A stretch of DNA of 64,000 nt. Origin: Frankiales bacterium. GTDB lineage: Bacteria; Actinomycetota; Actinomycetes; Mycobacteriales; SCTD01. This document shows positions 39,713-48,157 of this stretch, in pieces. A model generated the notes under the pieces. That model was not told the DNA's origin, did not search any database, and saw only the letters and a program-made list of their open reading frames with translations. The position numbers were made by a program, and so were the translations under genes. Location of the stretch: assembly GCA_025465465.1 (NCBI GenBank), contig JAODND010000088.1, positions 31,759 to 95,758 on the forward strand, written 5' to 3'. Positions within the stretch are counted from its first letter, which is position 1. The number at the start of each line of letters is the position of its first letter.

Positions 39713-41448
39713 GGCACTGTCAGCCCGAGGTGCCTGGCAAGGAAGTCGAGCTCTGCCCGCATCTGACGGATCCGCTCCTCGACCACCAGCGAGCCGTGAC
39801 CCGCGTCGAACCGATAGACCTCGACGTCCTTGCCCAGACCCTCGGCTGCCTCGATCCAGTTGTCGATCTGCCGGATCGGGCAGCGCGGATCGTTGGCCCC
39901 GGCGAGGATCAGCACCGGCACCTGCACCTGGTCGACGTAGGTGATCGGCGAGCACCGCTCGTAGAGCTCCGGCAGATCCAGCGGGGAGCCACCGAACAGC
40001 GACCGGTCGAAGGCCCGCAACGGCTCCATCTCGTCCTCGTAGGCCGCGACGTAGTCGGCGACCGGGACGGCGGCGGAGCCGAGGTCCCACAGCTCGGGCT
40101 GCGTGCCGAGGCCCAACAGGGTGAGATAGCCGCCCCAGGACCCGCCTGCGAGCACCGTCTTGGAGGTGAGGCCGGACGACACCGCCCAGTCCCGGACCGC
40201 GGCGATGTCCTCGAGTTCCGTCAGGCCAGGCCGCCCCTCGATGGCGTCGCGCCAGGCCGCGCCGTAGCCGGTGGATCCGCGGTAGTTCACGTGCACGACT
40301 GCGCAGCCGAGGTCGACGAATGCTGCCCGGTCCGCGGCGAAGGCGTCGCTGTCGTGGTGCTGCGGCCCGCCGTGGACGAGGAACACCGTCGGGAAGGGCC
40401 CGTCGCCGTCAGGCGTCGCGACCAGCGCGTGGATCTGGCCGCCCGGCCCGTCGACATAGGCATCGGTCACCGGCACCGACGGTGGGGCGAGCGGCCCTGG
40501 CGCCTCGAGGACAGTGGCGCCGGTTGTCGAGCGGATGACGGCGGGGGAGGCCGACGACGACCATCGGTACTCGACGGAGCCGTCGGGCCGGGGGGTGCAG
40601 TCGACGATCGAGCCCTCGGACGGGCCCAGGCCCTCGACGGTCCCGTCGAAGCCGACCTGGTGCAGGGTCGCGCGGCCGCGGGCCTCGGAGAGCACGAGCA
40701 GCGCCGAGCCGTCGACGACGTACTCCGCTGTCAGGTCGCCTGGCAGGTCGACCTGCAGCCGGTCGACCTCGCCGGACTCGAGGTGCCAGAGCAGCGGTGC
40801 GGGGCGCCCGTCCTTCTCGTGCAGGGCCAGCACGGTCGAGCCGTCGGGGGAGAAGTCGATGCCGTGCAGCCCGAGCCCGGCGCCGTCCCACAGGTCACCG
40901 ATCACCGCGCCGTCGACGGTGAGGACCCGCAGGGCGCGGTGCCGGGAGTCGCCGTGCTCGGAGTGCTCGATGAGCACGAGCCGGTCATCCCTCGACAGGG
41001 CGGCCACGTCGGCGTCGTCCTTCGAGGCGTAGAGCACCGAGGTGCCGGCCGGCCGGACGACGTAGATGGTCGAGCCGTCGTCCGTCGAGACCCCGACGAC
41101 CGACAGCGTGCGGCCGACCTCGCAGCCCGCGCCGTACCCGGCGTGCACGCCAGGCGCGGCCTGCACCGCCTCGCCACCGTCGAACGGCTGCTTGTGCCAG
41201 GTGCCGAACTCATCGCCGTCGGAGTCGTCGAACCACCAGACCCAGGCGCCGTCCGGGGACAGCTGGCCGTCGGTCGTGCCGTTGGCACGTGAGGTCGCCT
41301 GAGCGGTCGCGCCCGTCGTCCTGTCCCAGGTGTAGAGCTCGAAGGTGCCGGTCGCGTTGCTGGCGTAGAGGCTCTTGTCGGGGGCGTCGTCCGCCCAGTC
41401 CGGGAGCGAGACGCGGGGAGCGCGGAACCGGTCTTCCCAGTCGCTCAC
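39709..41448 (-). CDS. S9 family prolyl-oligopeptidase-like peptidase
   Basis: A 579-residue protein. The N-terminal ~330 residues form a seven-bladed propeller with repeated 'DGAWVWWFDDSDGDEFGTW'-like strands. The C-terminal alpha/beta hydrolase domain has the nucleophile motif 'LAGGSWGGYLTLLGLG' (GxSxGG), acid 'GANDPRCP' and His in 'DAGHGSL'. It resembles acylaminoacyl-peptidases that trim short peptides in the cytoplasm; no signal peptide is seen. The GTG at 41448 overlaps the stop of the upstream oxidoreductase gene (GTGA); the longer frame is out-of-context reading through that gene. Confidence 0.9.
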   Translation of the reverse strand: MSDWEDRFRAPRVSLPDWADDAPDKSLYASNATGTFELYTWDRTTGATAQATSRANGTTDGQLSPDGAWVWWFDDSDGDEFGTWHKQPFDGGEAVQAAPGVHAGYGAGCEVGRTLSVVGVSTDDGSTIYVVRPAGTSVLYASKDDADVAALSRDDRLVLIEHSEHGDSRHRALRVLTVDGAVIGDLWDGAGLGLHGIDFSPDGSTVLALHEKDGRPAPLLWHLESGEVDRLQVDLPGDLTAEYVVDGSALLVLSEARGRATLHQVGFDGTVEGLGPSEGSIVDCTPRPDGSVEYRWSSSASPAVIRSTTGATVLEAPGPLAPPSVPVTDAYVDGPGGQIHALVATPDGDGPFPTVFLVHGGPQHHDSDAFAADRAAFVDLGCAVVHVNYRGSTGYGAAWRDAIEGRPGLTELEDIAAVRDWAVSSGLTSKTVLAGGSWGGYLTLLGLGTQPELWDLGSAAVPVADYVAAYEDEMEPLRAFDRSLFGGSPLDLPELYERCSPITYVDQVQVPVLILAGANDPRCPIRQIDNWIEAAEGLGKDVEVYRFDAGHGSLVVEERIRQMRAELDFLARHLGLTVP

Positions 41449-42455
41449 AGCACCGTCCAGGACAGCGAGCCACCCTCGTCCTCGTAGGACATCTCGTCCA
41501 GGAAAGCCCTGGGGTTCAAGGCTTCTGCGGTCGCCAAGGCACCCGATCCCTCGACCTGCTGCGACGCCGCGACCAGAAAGCGCGCCGTGATCCCGTAGGC
41601 GTCCCGCACCTTCACCTGGACGCGCACCTCGTCGGTGCCGGCGCGCGCGACCGACCAGGTGGTCGACACCGTCTGGCCACGTGCCTGTTCGGTCGGACCC
41701 TCCGGCATCTTCTCGACCCGGCGTTCTAGCAACGGCTTCGTCAGCCGAAGCAGCGGGGCCGCATACGGCGAGAGCGGGCCCACGACCTGAGCCACCCTGG
41801 CAGCCCACGCCGGCGCGGCGATGCCGGTGCGCACGACCGCCTGCGGTTGGTGCAACGGCACCGTCAGCTCCTCGCCCCACGGCAGCCGTACGGCGTGCAC
41901 GACTCCAGGGATCTCGAGTCGCCCGAGTCGTGGGCGCATCGAGGTGATCGCACCGAGACCGCTCCGCGCCGTGCCCCGGGTCGCTCCGCCGCCAGCCATG
42001 CCGTAGACGACGTCGACCTCGTCGGGGCGCCGACCGAGCTCCTCGGCGGCGACCGCGACCCCGAGGTCTCCCGGGATGTAGTCGAAGCCGCAGGCCGGGA
42101 CGAGCGCCGGGCCGGTGTCGCGGTAGCGCCGGTAGACCTCGGCCATGAAGGCGGGCTCGCCGGTCGAGTCGACGTACGGCGTACCCGTGCGCACCGCCGC
42201 TTCGACGGCGGGCCAGCCGTGCAGGGCGAAGGGCCCGACGCAGGTGATGAGCACCTCCGCCCCGGCGAGGAAGCTGTCCAGGGACGACGGGTCGGCGAGG
42301 TCGACCACGTGCCGCTCGCCGGTGGACGGGACGTCGGCCAGCCGGGCCTTCGAGCGGCCGCCGACGCGGTGCGGGATGCCCTTGCGCTCGAGCTCGGCGG
42401 CTGCGAGCCGCCCCGTGTAGCCGGTGGCGCCCAGCAGGGCGACGATGCGGGTCAT
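41445..42455 (-). CDS. Saccharopine dehydrogenase-like NAD(P) oxidoreductase
   Basis: A 336-residue protein with an N-terminal Rossmann fold ('VALLGATGYTGRLAAAELERKG') and the family blocks 'LITCVGPFALHGWPAVEAAVRTGTPYVDSTGEP' and 'ACGFDYIPGDLGV'. It resembles the saccharopine dehydrogenase/trans-acting enoyl reductase group of actinobacteria, some of which reduce lipid precursors. True lysine-pathway activity is unlikely. It is the first gene of a two-gene leftward unit with the S9 peptidase. Confidence 0.85.
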   Translation of the reverse strand: MTRIVALLGATGYTGRLAAAELERKGIPHRVGGRSKARLADVPSTGERHVVDLADPSSLDSFLAGAEVLITCVGPFALHGWPAVEAAVRTGTPYVDSTGEPAFMAEVYRRYRDTGPALVPACGFDYIPGDLGVAVAAEELGRRPDEVDVVYGMAGGGATRGTARSGLGAITSMRPRLGRLEIPGVVHAVRLPWGEELTVPLHQPQAVVRTGIAAPAWAARVAQVVGPLSPYAAPLLRLTKPLLERRVEKMPEGPTEQARGQTVSTTWSVARAGTDEVRVQVKVRDAYGITARFLVAASQQVEGSGALATAEALNPRAFLDEMSYEDEGGSLSWTVL

Positions 42456-42509
42456 GAGCGGAGCCTATTCGGGCTTGGGTGGCACCTTTGCGATGCCGAT
42501 AGGGAGACG

Positions 42510-42938
42510 GTGAACCCGCTGGAAGAGCTCGCCGCCGCTGCCTATGAGGACGTCGCGATCACCGAGGTGATCCGTCCCGCCGCCATCCTGCCCGAGTCGG
42601 CCGCCCGCGTCGTGCTCGTCGAGCTCGCGCTGCGCGACGTGCGCAACGACGGCCAGTGGTGGAGCAGCCCGACCATGTGGCGCCGTTACGACCGCCCCTG
42701 GGACGAGCTCGACGCACCGGGCACCTCGGAGCTGATCGGCAGCCTGCAGGTCACCTACGGCACACCCACGAAGTACGCGATCACCGTCTACCGGGCCACT
42801 GTCACCCCTTTCGGTGCCCAGCACGGCTGGACCGTGGAGGACCTCTGCGACGAGGCGCTCGGGTTCGGCGGCTACAGCCTCGCCGACTGCCCGCGCGCCG
42901 ACCTCACCCCGCCGCCCAAGCCGTTTCACATGGACTAG
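42510..42938 (+). CDS. Hypothetical protein
   Basis: A 142-residue soluble protein that I do not recognise. It begins 'MNPLEELAAAAYEDVAITEVIRPAAIL' and has an aromatic-rich middle ('GQWWSSPTMWRRYDRPWDEL') and a strand-rich end with 'YGTPTKYAITVYRATVT'. It may be a small alpha/beta domain. The GTG at 42510 follows AGGGAG with short spacing; longer frames run through the opposite oxidoreductase gene. It ends in a CTAG shared with the nuclease gene. Confidence 0.68.
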   Translation: MNPLEELAAAAYEDVAITEVIRPAAILPESAARVVLVELALRDVRNDGQWWSSPTMWRRYDRPWDELDAPGTSELIGSLQVTYGTPTKYAITVYRATVTPFGAQHGWTVEDLCDEALGFGGYSLADCPRADLTPPPKPFHMD

Positions 42939-43399
42939 GGACACGCGCTCCACAGACCGGCGTGCTCACGGCGAGCTGCTGCGAAGGCGACGTCGAGCTC
43001 GGCGGCCAACGAGGCGTTCTCGTGCCGGAACGCGGTGAGGTACCTGGCGTTCGCATATCCGTGCCGCGCCAGGAAGACGTTGAGGTTCGTGCCGTCGGCG
43101 AGGTAGACCACCGCGACGCTGCGACCATAGCTGTCGGTCGTGTAGACGTCGGCCCGAAAACCCTTGCGCACCAGGCGTTTGCGCTCTGCGCTGGCGGTCT
43201 GCCCATAGCACTCGCTGAGCTCGGGCGTGTTCACCAGGCCAAGCCGGTACTCCCGACCGGACGTGTCCTTCCAGGAGTCGCCGTCACCGTGGGCGGCGGC
43301 GTGCAGCAGTCCCGTGCTCTGGACCGAGGTGTGGAGCGAAACCGACCCGCCGGAGCACCCGGCGACGAGGAGCACGGCGAGCAGCAGCGAGCGCGTCAT
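42935..43399 (-). CDS. Lipoprotein thermonuclease-like (SNase) protein
   Basis: A 154-residue protein with a lipoprotein signal (lipobox 'LLVAGC', C15) and a staphylococcal-nuclease fold: 'HGDGDSW', then R52 and E60 in 'YRLGLVNTPE' and R93 in 'YGRSVAVVYL', matching the three catalytic residues. It probably cuts extracellular DNA or RNA at the cell surface with Ca2+. The start overlaps the preceding gene stop as ATGA. Confidence 0.87.
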   Translation of the reverse strand: MTRSLLLAVLLVAGCSGGSVSLHTSVQSTGLLHAAAHGDGDSWKDTSGREYRLGLVNTPELSECYGQTASAERKRLVRKGFRADVYTTDSYGRSVAVVYLADGTNLNVFLARHGYANARYLTAFRHENASLAAELDVAFAAARREHAGLWSACP

Positions 43400-43638
43400 G
43401 CCTTCTTGCGGGGGATCTTCACCACGCCCTTGTCGAGGTCGACGCCCGGCGGGTCGGCCTCGCTGTCCTGCTGGTAGGCCGTGTTGGCCATCCGGCGCTG
43501 CTCGTCGGCGACATGCTTCACGCCCGGCGAGAAGACGGTCATGAGCTCGCCCAGGGCACCCGTCGCGCCGCCCTTGGGCTGCGCCTGGAGCTTCTTCCAG
43601 CGCTTGTCGCGCCGGGCCTGCTCCTGCTCGTCGGTCAC
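43396..43638 (-). CDS. Small charged hypothetical protein (DUF6191-like tail)
   Basis: An 80-residue Lys/Arg/Glu/Gln-rich protein. The stretch 'LGELMTVFSPGVKHVADEQRRM' followed by 'PPGVDLDKGVVKIPRK' looks like the C-terminal part of the actinobacterial DUF6191 family (an FSPG turn, then a D-x-x-x-G-x-x-x-x-P end). Function is unknown. It lies between the acyltransferase and nuclease genes with overlapping starts and stops on both sides. Confidence 0.7.
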   Translation of the reverse strand: MTDEQEQARRDKRWKKLQAQPKGGATGALGELMTVFSPGVKHVADEQRRMANTAYQQDSEADPPGVDLDKGVVKIPRKKA

Positions 43639-44708
43639 CCCACGAGCGTAGGCGCCGGTGCCGACGTGCGGGCGGCTTCGCGCGCGCTGAGCCAGGCATA
43701 GCCCCGCCGTCGCATCGGCTGCTCCACGACGCGGTGCAGCGTCCAGGCCGCCGCCAGCGCGAGGAGGACGCCGAGGACGTTCGTCAGCACGGCGTCGTCA
43801 CCGCTCATGCGACGGCTCGCGTGCAGCGCGAGCACGTGCACGAGGTAGAGGCAGTAGCTGATGTCGCCGAGCCAGATCAGCACGCGGGAGCGGCCGAGCA
43901 CACCGCCCGGGGTCACGACCAGAGCCGCGATGAGCAGCGTGGCCGGCACCGCGACCAGCGGCCCGAGCAGCACTTGCTGGGGGCCGCCGTCGCTCTCGAG
44001 GAGCACCCCGGTCACGACCAGTCCGGCCAGGAAGAGCGGTACGGCGAGCCGGCGCGCACTCACGTGGAGCGTGGGCATCCGGCCGTGCAGCGGCAGGCGG
44101 AACGCGAGCGCCGCGCCCAGGAGCAGGGCCGAAGGACGGCCGGCGGGGAAGTAGTTCCACCACCCGGCGGCGTGGGGGAAGCCGACGGAAACCACCTCCG
44201 AGAGCAGCCAGGCACCGACGTACGCCGCGACGCAGCAGGCTGCCGCACGCCGCGCGGGCAACCGGCAGAGCACGACGACCAGTGCGGGCCAGAGCAGGTA
44301 GAACTGCTCCTCCGCGGCGAGCGACCAGGTGATGTGAAACGGGCCGGGGCACGACGCGGCGGCGCCGATCGGCAGGTCCATGGTGTGCGTGGCGGCCAGC
44401 GCGAGGCAGCCGCCGGCGTTGCCGATCACCAGAGCCCAGGCGGCCAGTCCGACCAGCGTGATGCCGAGCGCGGGCAGCAACCGCGCGGCCCGGCGCCCGA
44501 GGAAGTAGCCCCAGCGGCGCGCACCGAACGGCCGGAGCTCGAGCAGCACGTGCGTGATGAGGAAGCCCGACAGGACGAAGAACACGTCCACGCCGAACAG
44601 CCCGACGCTGAGGTGCTGGACGTGCGCGTGCGCGACGACGACCAGTGCAACGGCCACGCCACGCAGGCCGGTGAGGGCGCGAATGCGCCCCGGCAGGGGA
44701 CGGGTCAC
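43635..44708 (-). CDS. Acyltransferase 3 (OafA/YrhL-like) membrane protein
   Basis: A 357-residue protein with about ten membrane helices. Family marks are 'IRALTGLRGVAVALVVVAHAHV' with the catalytic His, 'GVDVFFVLSGFLITHVLL', 'WGYFLGRRAARLLPAL' and 'TWSLAAEEQFYLLWPAL'. Such enzymes acetylate or acylate cell-surface sugars. It lacks the C-terminal SGNH domain. GTG 44708 is the start; the open frame further upstream runs through tRNA-Pro. Confidence 0.88.
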   Translation of the reverse strand: MTRPLPGRIRALTGLRGVAVALVVVAHAHVQHLSVGLFGVDVFFVLSGFLITHVLLELRPFGARRWGYFLGRRAARLLPALGITLVGLAAWALVIGNAGGCLALAATHTMDLPIGAAASCPGPFHITWSLAAEEQFYLLWPALVVVLCRLPARRAAACCVAAYVGAWLLSEVVSVGFPHAAGWWNYFPAGRPSALLLGAALAFRLPLHGRMPTLHVSARRLAVPLFLAGLVVTGVLLESDGGPQQVLLGPLVAVPATLLIAALVVTPGGVLGRSRVLIWLGDISYCLYLVHVLALHASRRMSGDDAVLTNVLGVLLALAAAWTLHRVVEQPMRRRGYAWLSAREAARTSAPAPTLVG

Positions 44709-44743
44709 GGCTCGCCCCTTCTCCGACAGCCCGCGTCGGCATT

Positions 44744-44820
44744 TGGTCGGGGTGACAGGATTTGAACCTGCGGCCTCTACGTCCCGAACGTAGCGCGCTA
44801 CCAAGCTGCGCCACACCCCG
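44744..44820 (-). tRNA. tRNA-Pro(CGG)
   Basis: On the minus strand CGGGGTG pairs with CACCCCG, discriminator A and an encoded CCA (44744-44746). The anticodon stem CTACG/CGTAG encloses TTCGGGA, giving anticodon CGG (codon CCG). The T arm reads GCAGG-TTCAAAT-CCTGT. Confidence 0.95.
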
Positions 44821-44869
44821 ATGAAACTGGGCACCAGCGTAGCGGACTCCCGCACTAGCCTTCGTGGCC

Positions 44870-45328
44870 ATGGGAGCCCTCAAGGACCAGCTGCAATCCG
44901 ATCTCACGGCCGCGATGAAGGCGCAGGACGAGCTCGTCCGCGCGACCTTGCGGATGGTGCTGACGGCCATCGGCAACGAGGAGGTCGCGGGGGCGTCGGC
45001 ACGGGCGCTCACCGGCGACGAGGAGCTCAAGGTCGTCGCCCGCGAGGCCAAGAAGCGGCGCGAGGCGGCAGAGGCGTTCACCTCCGGCGGCGCCGCCGAG
45101 CGGGCGGCGCGCGAGCTCGCCGAGGAGCGGGTCATCGCTGCCTACCTGCCCGCCCAGCTGTCCGACGACGAGCTGTCGGCGCTGGTCGCTGAGGCGATCA
45201 CCGAGTCGGGCGCCAGCGGGGCACAGGCGATGGGTCAGGTCATGAAGGTCGTGAACCCGAAGGTGGCCGGTCGCGCCGAGGGTGGCCGGGTCGCGGCGGC
45301 GGTCAGAGCGGCACTCGCCGGCAGCTAA
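44870..45328 (+). CDS. GatB/YqeY domain protein
   Basis: A 152-residue protein of the YqeY family, related to the tRNA-binding tail domain of GatB. It shows 'LKDQLQSDLTAAMKAQDELVRATLRMVLTAI' and 'RVIAAYLPAQLSDDELSALV...GASGAQAMGQVMKVVNPKVAGRAEGGRV'. It may aid tRNA-dependent amidation or act alone; its role is not known. ATG 44870 is used, with GTG 44864 as alternative. The stop overlaps that of the penicillin-binding protein gene as CTAA. Confidence 0.9.
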   Translation: MGALKDQLQSDLTAAMKAQDELVRATLRMVLTAIGNEEVAGASARALTGDEELKVVAREAKKRREAAEAFTSGGAAERAARELAEERVIAAYLPAQLSDDELSALVAEAITESGASGAQAMGQVMKVVNPKVAGRAEGGRVAAAVRAALAGS

Positions 45329-47694
45329 GGGGTCTTGGACGGCGCGGCACTGGCCGACGGCTTCGGCTGGTGCGTCGGCTTGGGCTTGCCTGTCGGGGGC
45401 GGGTTCTGCGTCGCGGTCGGGGACGCGGTCACGACTGGTGCCAGGCCGTTGGAGGGCACGATCGTGATGACGGACCCTGCCGGTGCCTGGCCGGCCGGTG
45501 ACACGGTGGCGATGACGCCCGCAGGCACGGGCGCGGCATTGACGGCCGGCGCGACCTTGACCTGGAAGCCGGCGGTGCGCAGCTGCACCTCCGCGTCGGC
45601 GGTGCGCAGCCCGACCACGTTGGGGACGGGCGTGAGAGGCCCGGTGCCCCCGCTCCCGAGAAGCGGTGGCATCGGCGCGACCGCGACGCCCTGGAGCGCC
45701 GCGCTCATTAGCTCGGCGAAGATCGGTGCGGCGACGGTGCCGCCGAAGATCGCCCGGCGCGGCGCACCGTTGATGCTGATGCTCGCCATCGACGTCGGGG
45801 TGCTCTTGCCCATCCAGACCGCGGTGGCCAGCTGGGGCGTGTAGCCGATGAACCAGGCGGCCTTCTCCTCGTTGGTGGTCCCGGTCTTGCCGGCGACGGG
45901 GCGACCGATCGACGCGCCGGCTCCTGTGCGGGCAGCCAACGGCCCGTCGACGACGCCGCGCAGGATCGAGGTGACCTTGTCGGCGACGGCGGGCTCGAGC
46001 ACCTGCTTGCACGACTGCGGGTCGGGCTGCGGCTCGAGCTGCTTGACGCCGCGGCTGTCCGTGATGGACAGGATCGGGTCCGGCGGGCAGTACATGCCGT
46101 GCGCGGCGAACGTCGCGTACGCGCCTGCCATCGCGAGCGGGCTGTAGCCGTGCGGGCCCGCCGCCCCGAACACGAAGGCCGGCACGTGCTGGATGTGGTC
46201 GCCGGCAAAGGTGCCGTCGACGTCGCGCACCCCCAGCGACTCCGCCAGGGCGACCGGGGCGTCGACCCCGGTCCGCTCCTCGAGCTGGATGAACCAGGTG
46301 TTCACGGAGGCCCAGGTCGCGGTGACCATGTCGAACGTGCCCGACTCCGAGTCACCCGCGTTCGAGGGGCCGCAGCCGCTGGGAGTCGGGTAGGGGAAGG
46401 CCTTCGGGCAGTAGCGCTGGGGCGCGTAGAGGGTCAGCGACGGCGAGATCCCCATCTGCAGTGCCCGGGCCAGCACGAACGCCTTGAACGTCGACCCGCC
46501 CTGGAAGCCACGGGAGCCGCCGATCGCGAAGTTGACCTTGGTCTGGCCCTTGCCGGTGCCGTAGTCGCGGTTGACGGCCATCGCCTTGATCTGCCCCGTG
46601 CCCGGCTCGACGGTGTCGGCGACCGCGAGGACGCCGGAGGGGTCGTCGGGCGGCACCTTGTCGCGTACCGCCTTGTCGGCGGCCGCCTGGACGACGGGAT
46701 CGAGGGTGGTCGTGATCGTGAGGCCACCCGAAAGCAGCTGCTGCTGGCGCTCCTGCTTCGTCGACCCGAGGAAGGCACCAGCTGGGCTGTACCAGAGGTA
46801 GCGGAGCAGGTAGTCGCAGAAGAAGGGCGCGGTCTGGGCTGCCTCGCACCCCGACTGCGAGTTGGGTGTCCGGACCAGCCCGACGGGCTCGCTGATCGCC
46901 TTGGCCCGCTGGGTGGCCGTCAGGTAGCCGAGCGCCACCATGCGGTCGAGGACGACGTTGCGACGCGTGATCGACGCCTTCAGGTGGTTGCTTGGGTCGT
47001 AGCTGTTGGGGTTCTGGACCATTCCGGCGAGCATCGCTGCCTGCCCGACGGTGAGCAGCGCGGCTCGCCGGCCGAAGTAGTGCTGAGCCGCCGTACCGAT
47101 CCCGTAGACGCCGCTGCCGTAGTAGGCGATGTTGAGGTAGCCCTCGAGGATCTGCTGCTTGGTCATGTGCTGCTCGAGGTAGAGCGCGTAGCGCGCCTCC
47201 TGCAGCTTGCGCTTCACCGACCGCTGGACGGCGGCCTTCTGCCCGGCCGCGGTGTCCGCGGTCTCGATGAGCAGGTTCTTCACGTACTGCTGCGTCAGGG
47301 TCGAGCCGCCCTGCGTCGAGCCCGAGCTCGAGTTGTGCAGGACCGCGCGCAGGGTGCCCTTCACATCGATGCCGTGGTGCTCGTAGAAGCGGCTGTCCTC
47401 GATGGCGATGAGCGCGTCCTGGGCGACCTGGGGCACCTGGGAGAGCTTCACGGCCACCCGGTTCTCCGTGAACAGCGTCGCCAGGACGGTGTGTCCGTCC
47501 CGGGCCAGGATCTTCGTGGCCTGCGGCAGCACGAGCGCGGGCGGCTTCTCCGGCTTGAGCTGGTCGGCGGCGGACTTGGAGGCCAGTCCCAGGCCCCCGA
47601 TGAGCGGGAACGTGAGCCCCGCGACGCACACGCCGGCGATCACGCAGAGCACCAGGGCGAACGCGATGCGCACCAGTGCCGGGGGGTTCCGCAC
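45325..47694 (-). CDS. ponA2: Class A penicillin-binding protein (transglycosylase/transpeptidase) with PASTA domain
   Basis: A 789-residue bifunctional peptidoglycan synthase. It has one membrane helix (10-35), a GT51 transglycosylase with catalytic E99 in 'EDSRFYEHHG' and 'GGSTLTQQYVKN', and a transpeptidase with S401/K404 ('GGSTFK'), SVN at about 463-465 and KTGT at about 603-606. A PASTA domain (about 670-730, 'VPNVVGLRTADAEVQLRTAGF') and a Pro/Thr/Ser tail follow. The synteny with whiB4 and the ATPases is that of M. tuberculosis ponA2. The GTG at 47694 has a weak ribosome-binding site. Divergent from whiB4 with 175 bases between. Confidence 0.94.
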   Translation of the reverse strand: MRNPPALVRIAFALVLCVIAGVCVAGLTFPLIGGLGLASKSAADQLKPEKPPALVLPQATKILARDGHTVLATLFTENRVAVKLSQVPQVAQDALIAIEDSRFYEHHGIDVKGTLRAVLHNSSSGSTQGGSTLTQQYVKNLLIETADTAAGQKAAVQRSVKRKLQEARYALYLEQHMTKQQILEGYLNIAYYGSGVYGIGTAAQHYFGRRAALLTVGQAAMLAGMVQNPNSYDPSNHLKASITRRNVVLDRMVALGYLTATQRAKAISEPVGLVRTPNSQSGCEAAQTAPFFCDYLLRYLWYSPAGAFLGSTKQERQQQLLSGGLTITTTLDPVVQAAADKAVRDKVPPDDPSGVLAVADTVEPGTGQIKAMAVNRDYGTGKGQTKVNFAIGGSRGFQGGSTFKAFVLARALQMGISPSLTLYAPQRYCPKAFPYPTPSGCGPSNAGDSESGTFDMVTATWASVNTWFIQLEERTGVDAPVALAESLGVRDVDGTFAGDHIQHVPAFVFGAAGPHGYSPLAMAGAYATFAAHGMYCPPDPILSITDSRGVKQLEPQPDPQSCKQVLEPAVADKVTSILRGVVDGPLAARTGAGASIGRPVAGKTGTTNEEKAAWFIGYTPQLATAVWMGKSTPTSMASISINGAPRRAIFGGTVAAPIFAELMSAALQGVAVAPMPPLLGSGGTGPLTPVPNVVGLRTADAEVQLRTAGFQVKVAPAVNAAPVPAGVIATVSPAGQAPAGSVITIVPSNGLAPVVTASPTATQNPPPTGKPKPTHQPKPSASAAPSKTP

Positions 47695-47869
47695 CCGTCG
47701 AGCGTACGTCCCGGGCTACCCCGTCGGCGGGATGTCCGTTCCGCCCCGTATGACCAGAAGGAACTAGGAGCCACTGGTCCTTTCGTGTCCTGCCCCTTGG
47801 CCGTCCGCTTTCTACGGTTTGGCAAGTCACACGCAGCGTCCGCCCTCAGACCTTGGACCAGCCTTGAAC

Positions 47870-48157
47870 ATGCGCAGCCCTGAGACCATCCATGACTGGA
47901 CCTCGCTCGCGTCGTGCAACACGACCAACCCGGACGAGCTCTTCGTGACCGGCGCCGCCCAGAACCGTGCCAAGGCCATCTGCATGGGCTGCCCCGTCCG
48001 CACCGAGTGCCTGGCCGACGCTCTCGACAACCGCGTCGAGTTCGGCGTCTGGGGCGGGATGACCGAGCGCGAGCGCCGAGCCCTGCTGCGCCGCCGGCCC
48101 GACGTCCGGTCCTGGAAGCAGCTGTTCGCCAGCGCTCGCTCCGCCGACGCGGTCTAG
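47870..48157 (+). CDS. whiB4: WhiB-family Fe-S regulator, WhiB4/WblA type
   Basis: A 95-residue WhiB-like protein. The 4Fe-4S ligands are C16, C38, C41 and C47 (CxxCxxxxxC). The signature 'ALDNRVEFGVWGGMTERERRALLRR' and the following 'SWKQL' match WhiB4 of mycobacteria and WblA of streptomycetes, redox-responsive regulators that bind sigma factor region 4 and DNA. Gene order (ponA2, whiB4, two ATPases) is the same. The ATG at 47870 is preferred over a longer frame. It ends in a CTAG shared with the convergent ATPase gene. Confidence 0.93.
   Translation: MRSPETIHDWTSLASCNTTNPDELFVTGAAQNRAKAICMGCPVRTECLADALDNRVEFGVWGGMTERERRALLRRRPDVRSWKQLFASARSADAV

Noticed and set aside
44709..44855. N-terminal extension of the acyltransferase
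   Set aside because: The extension is the antisense of tRNA-Pro; the family start motif begins just after GTG 44708.
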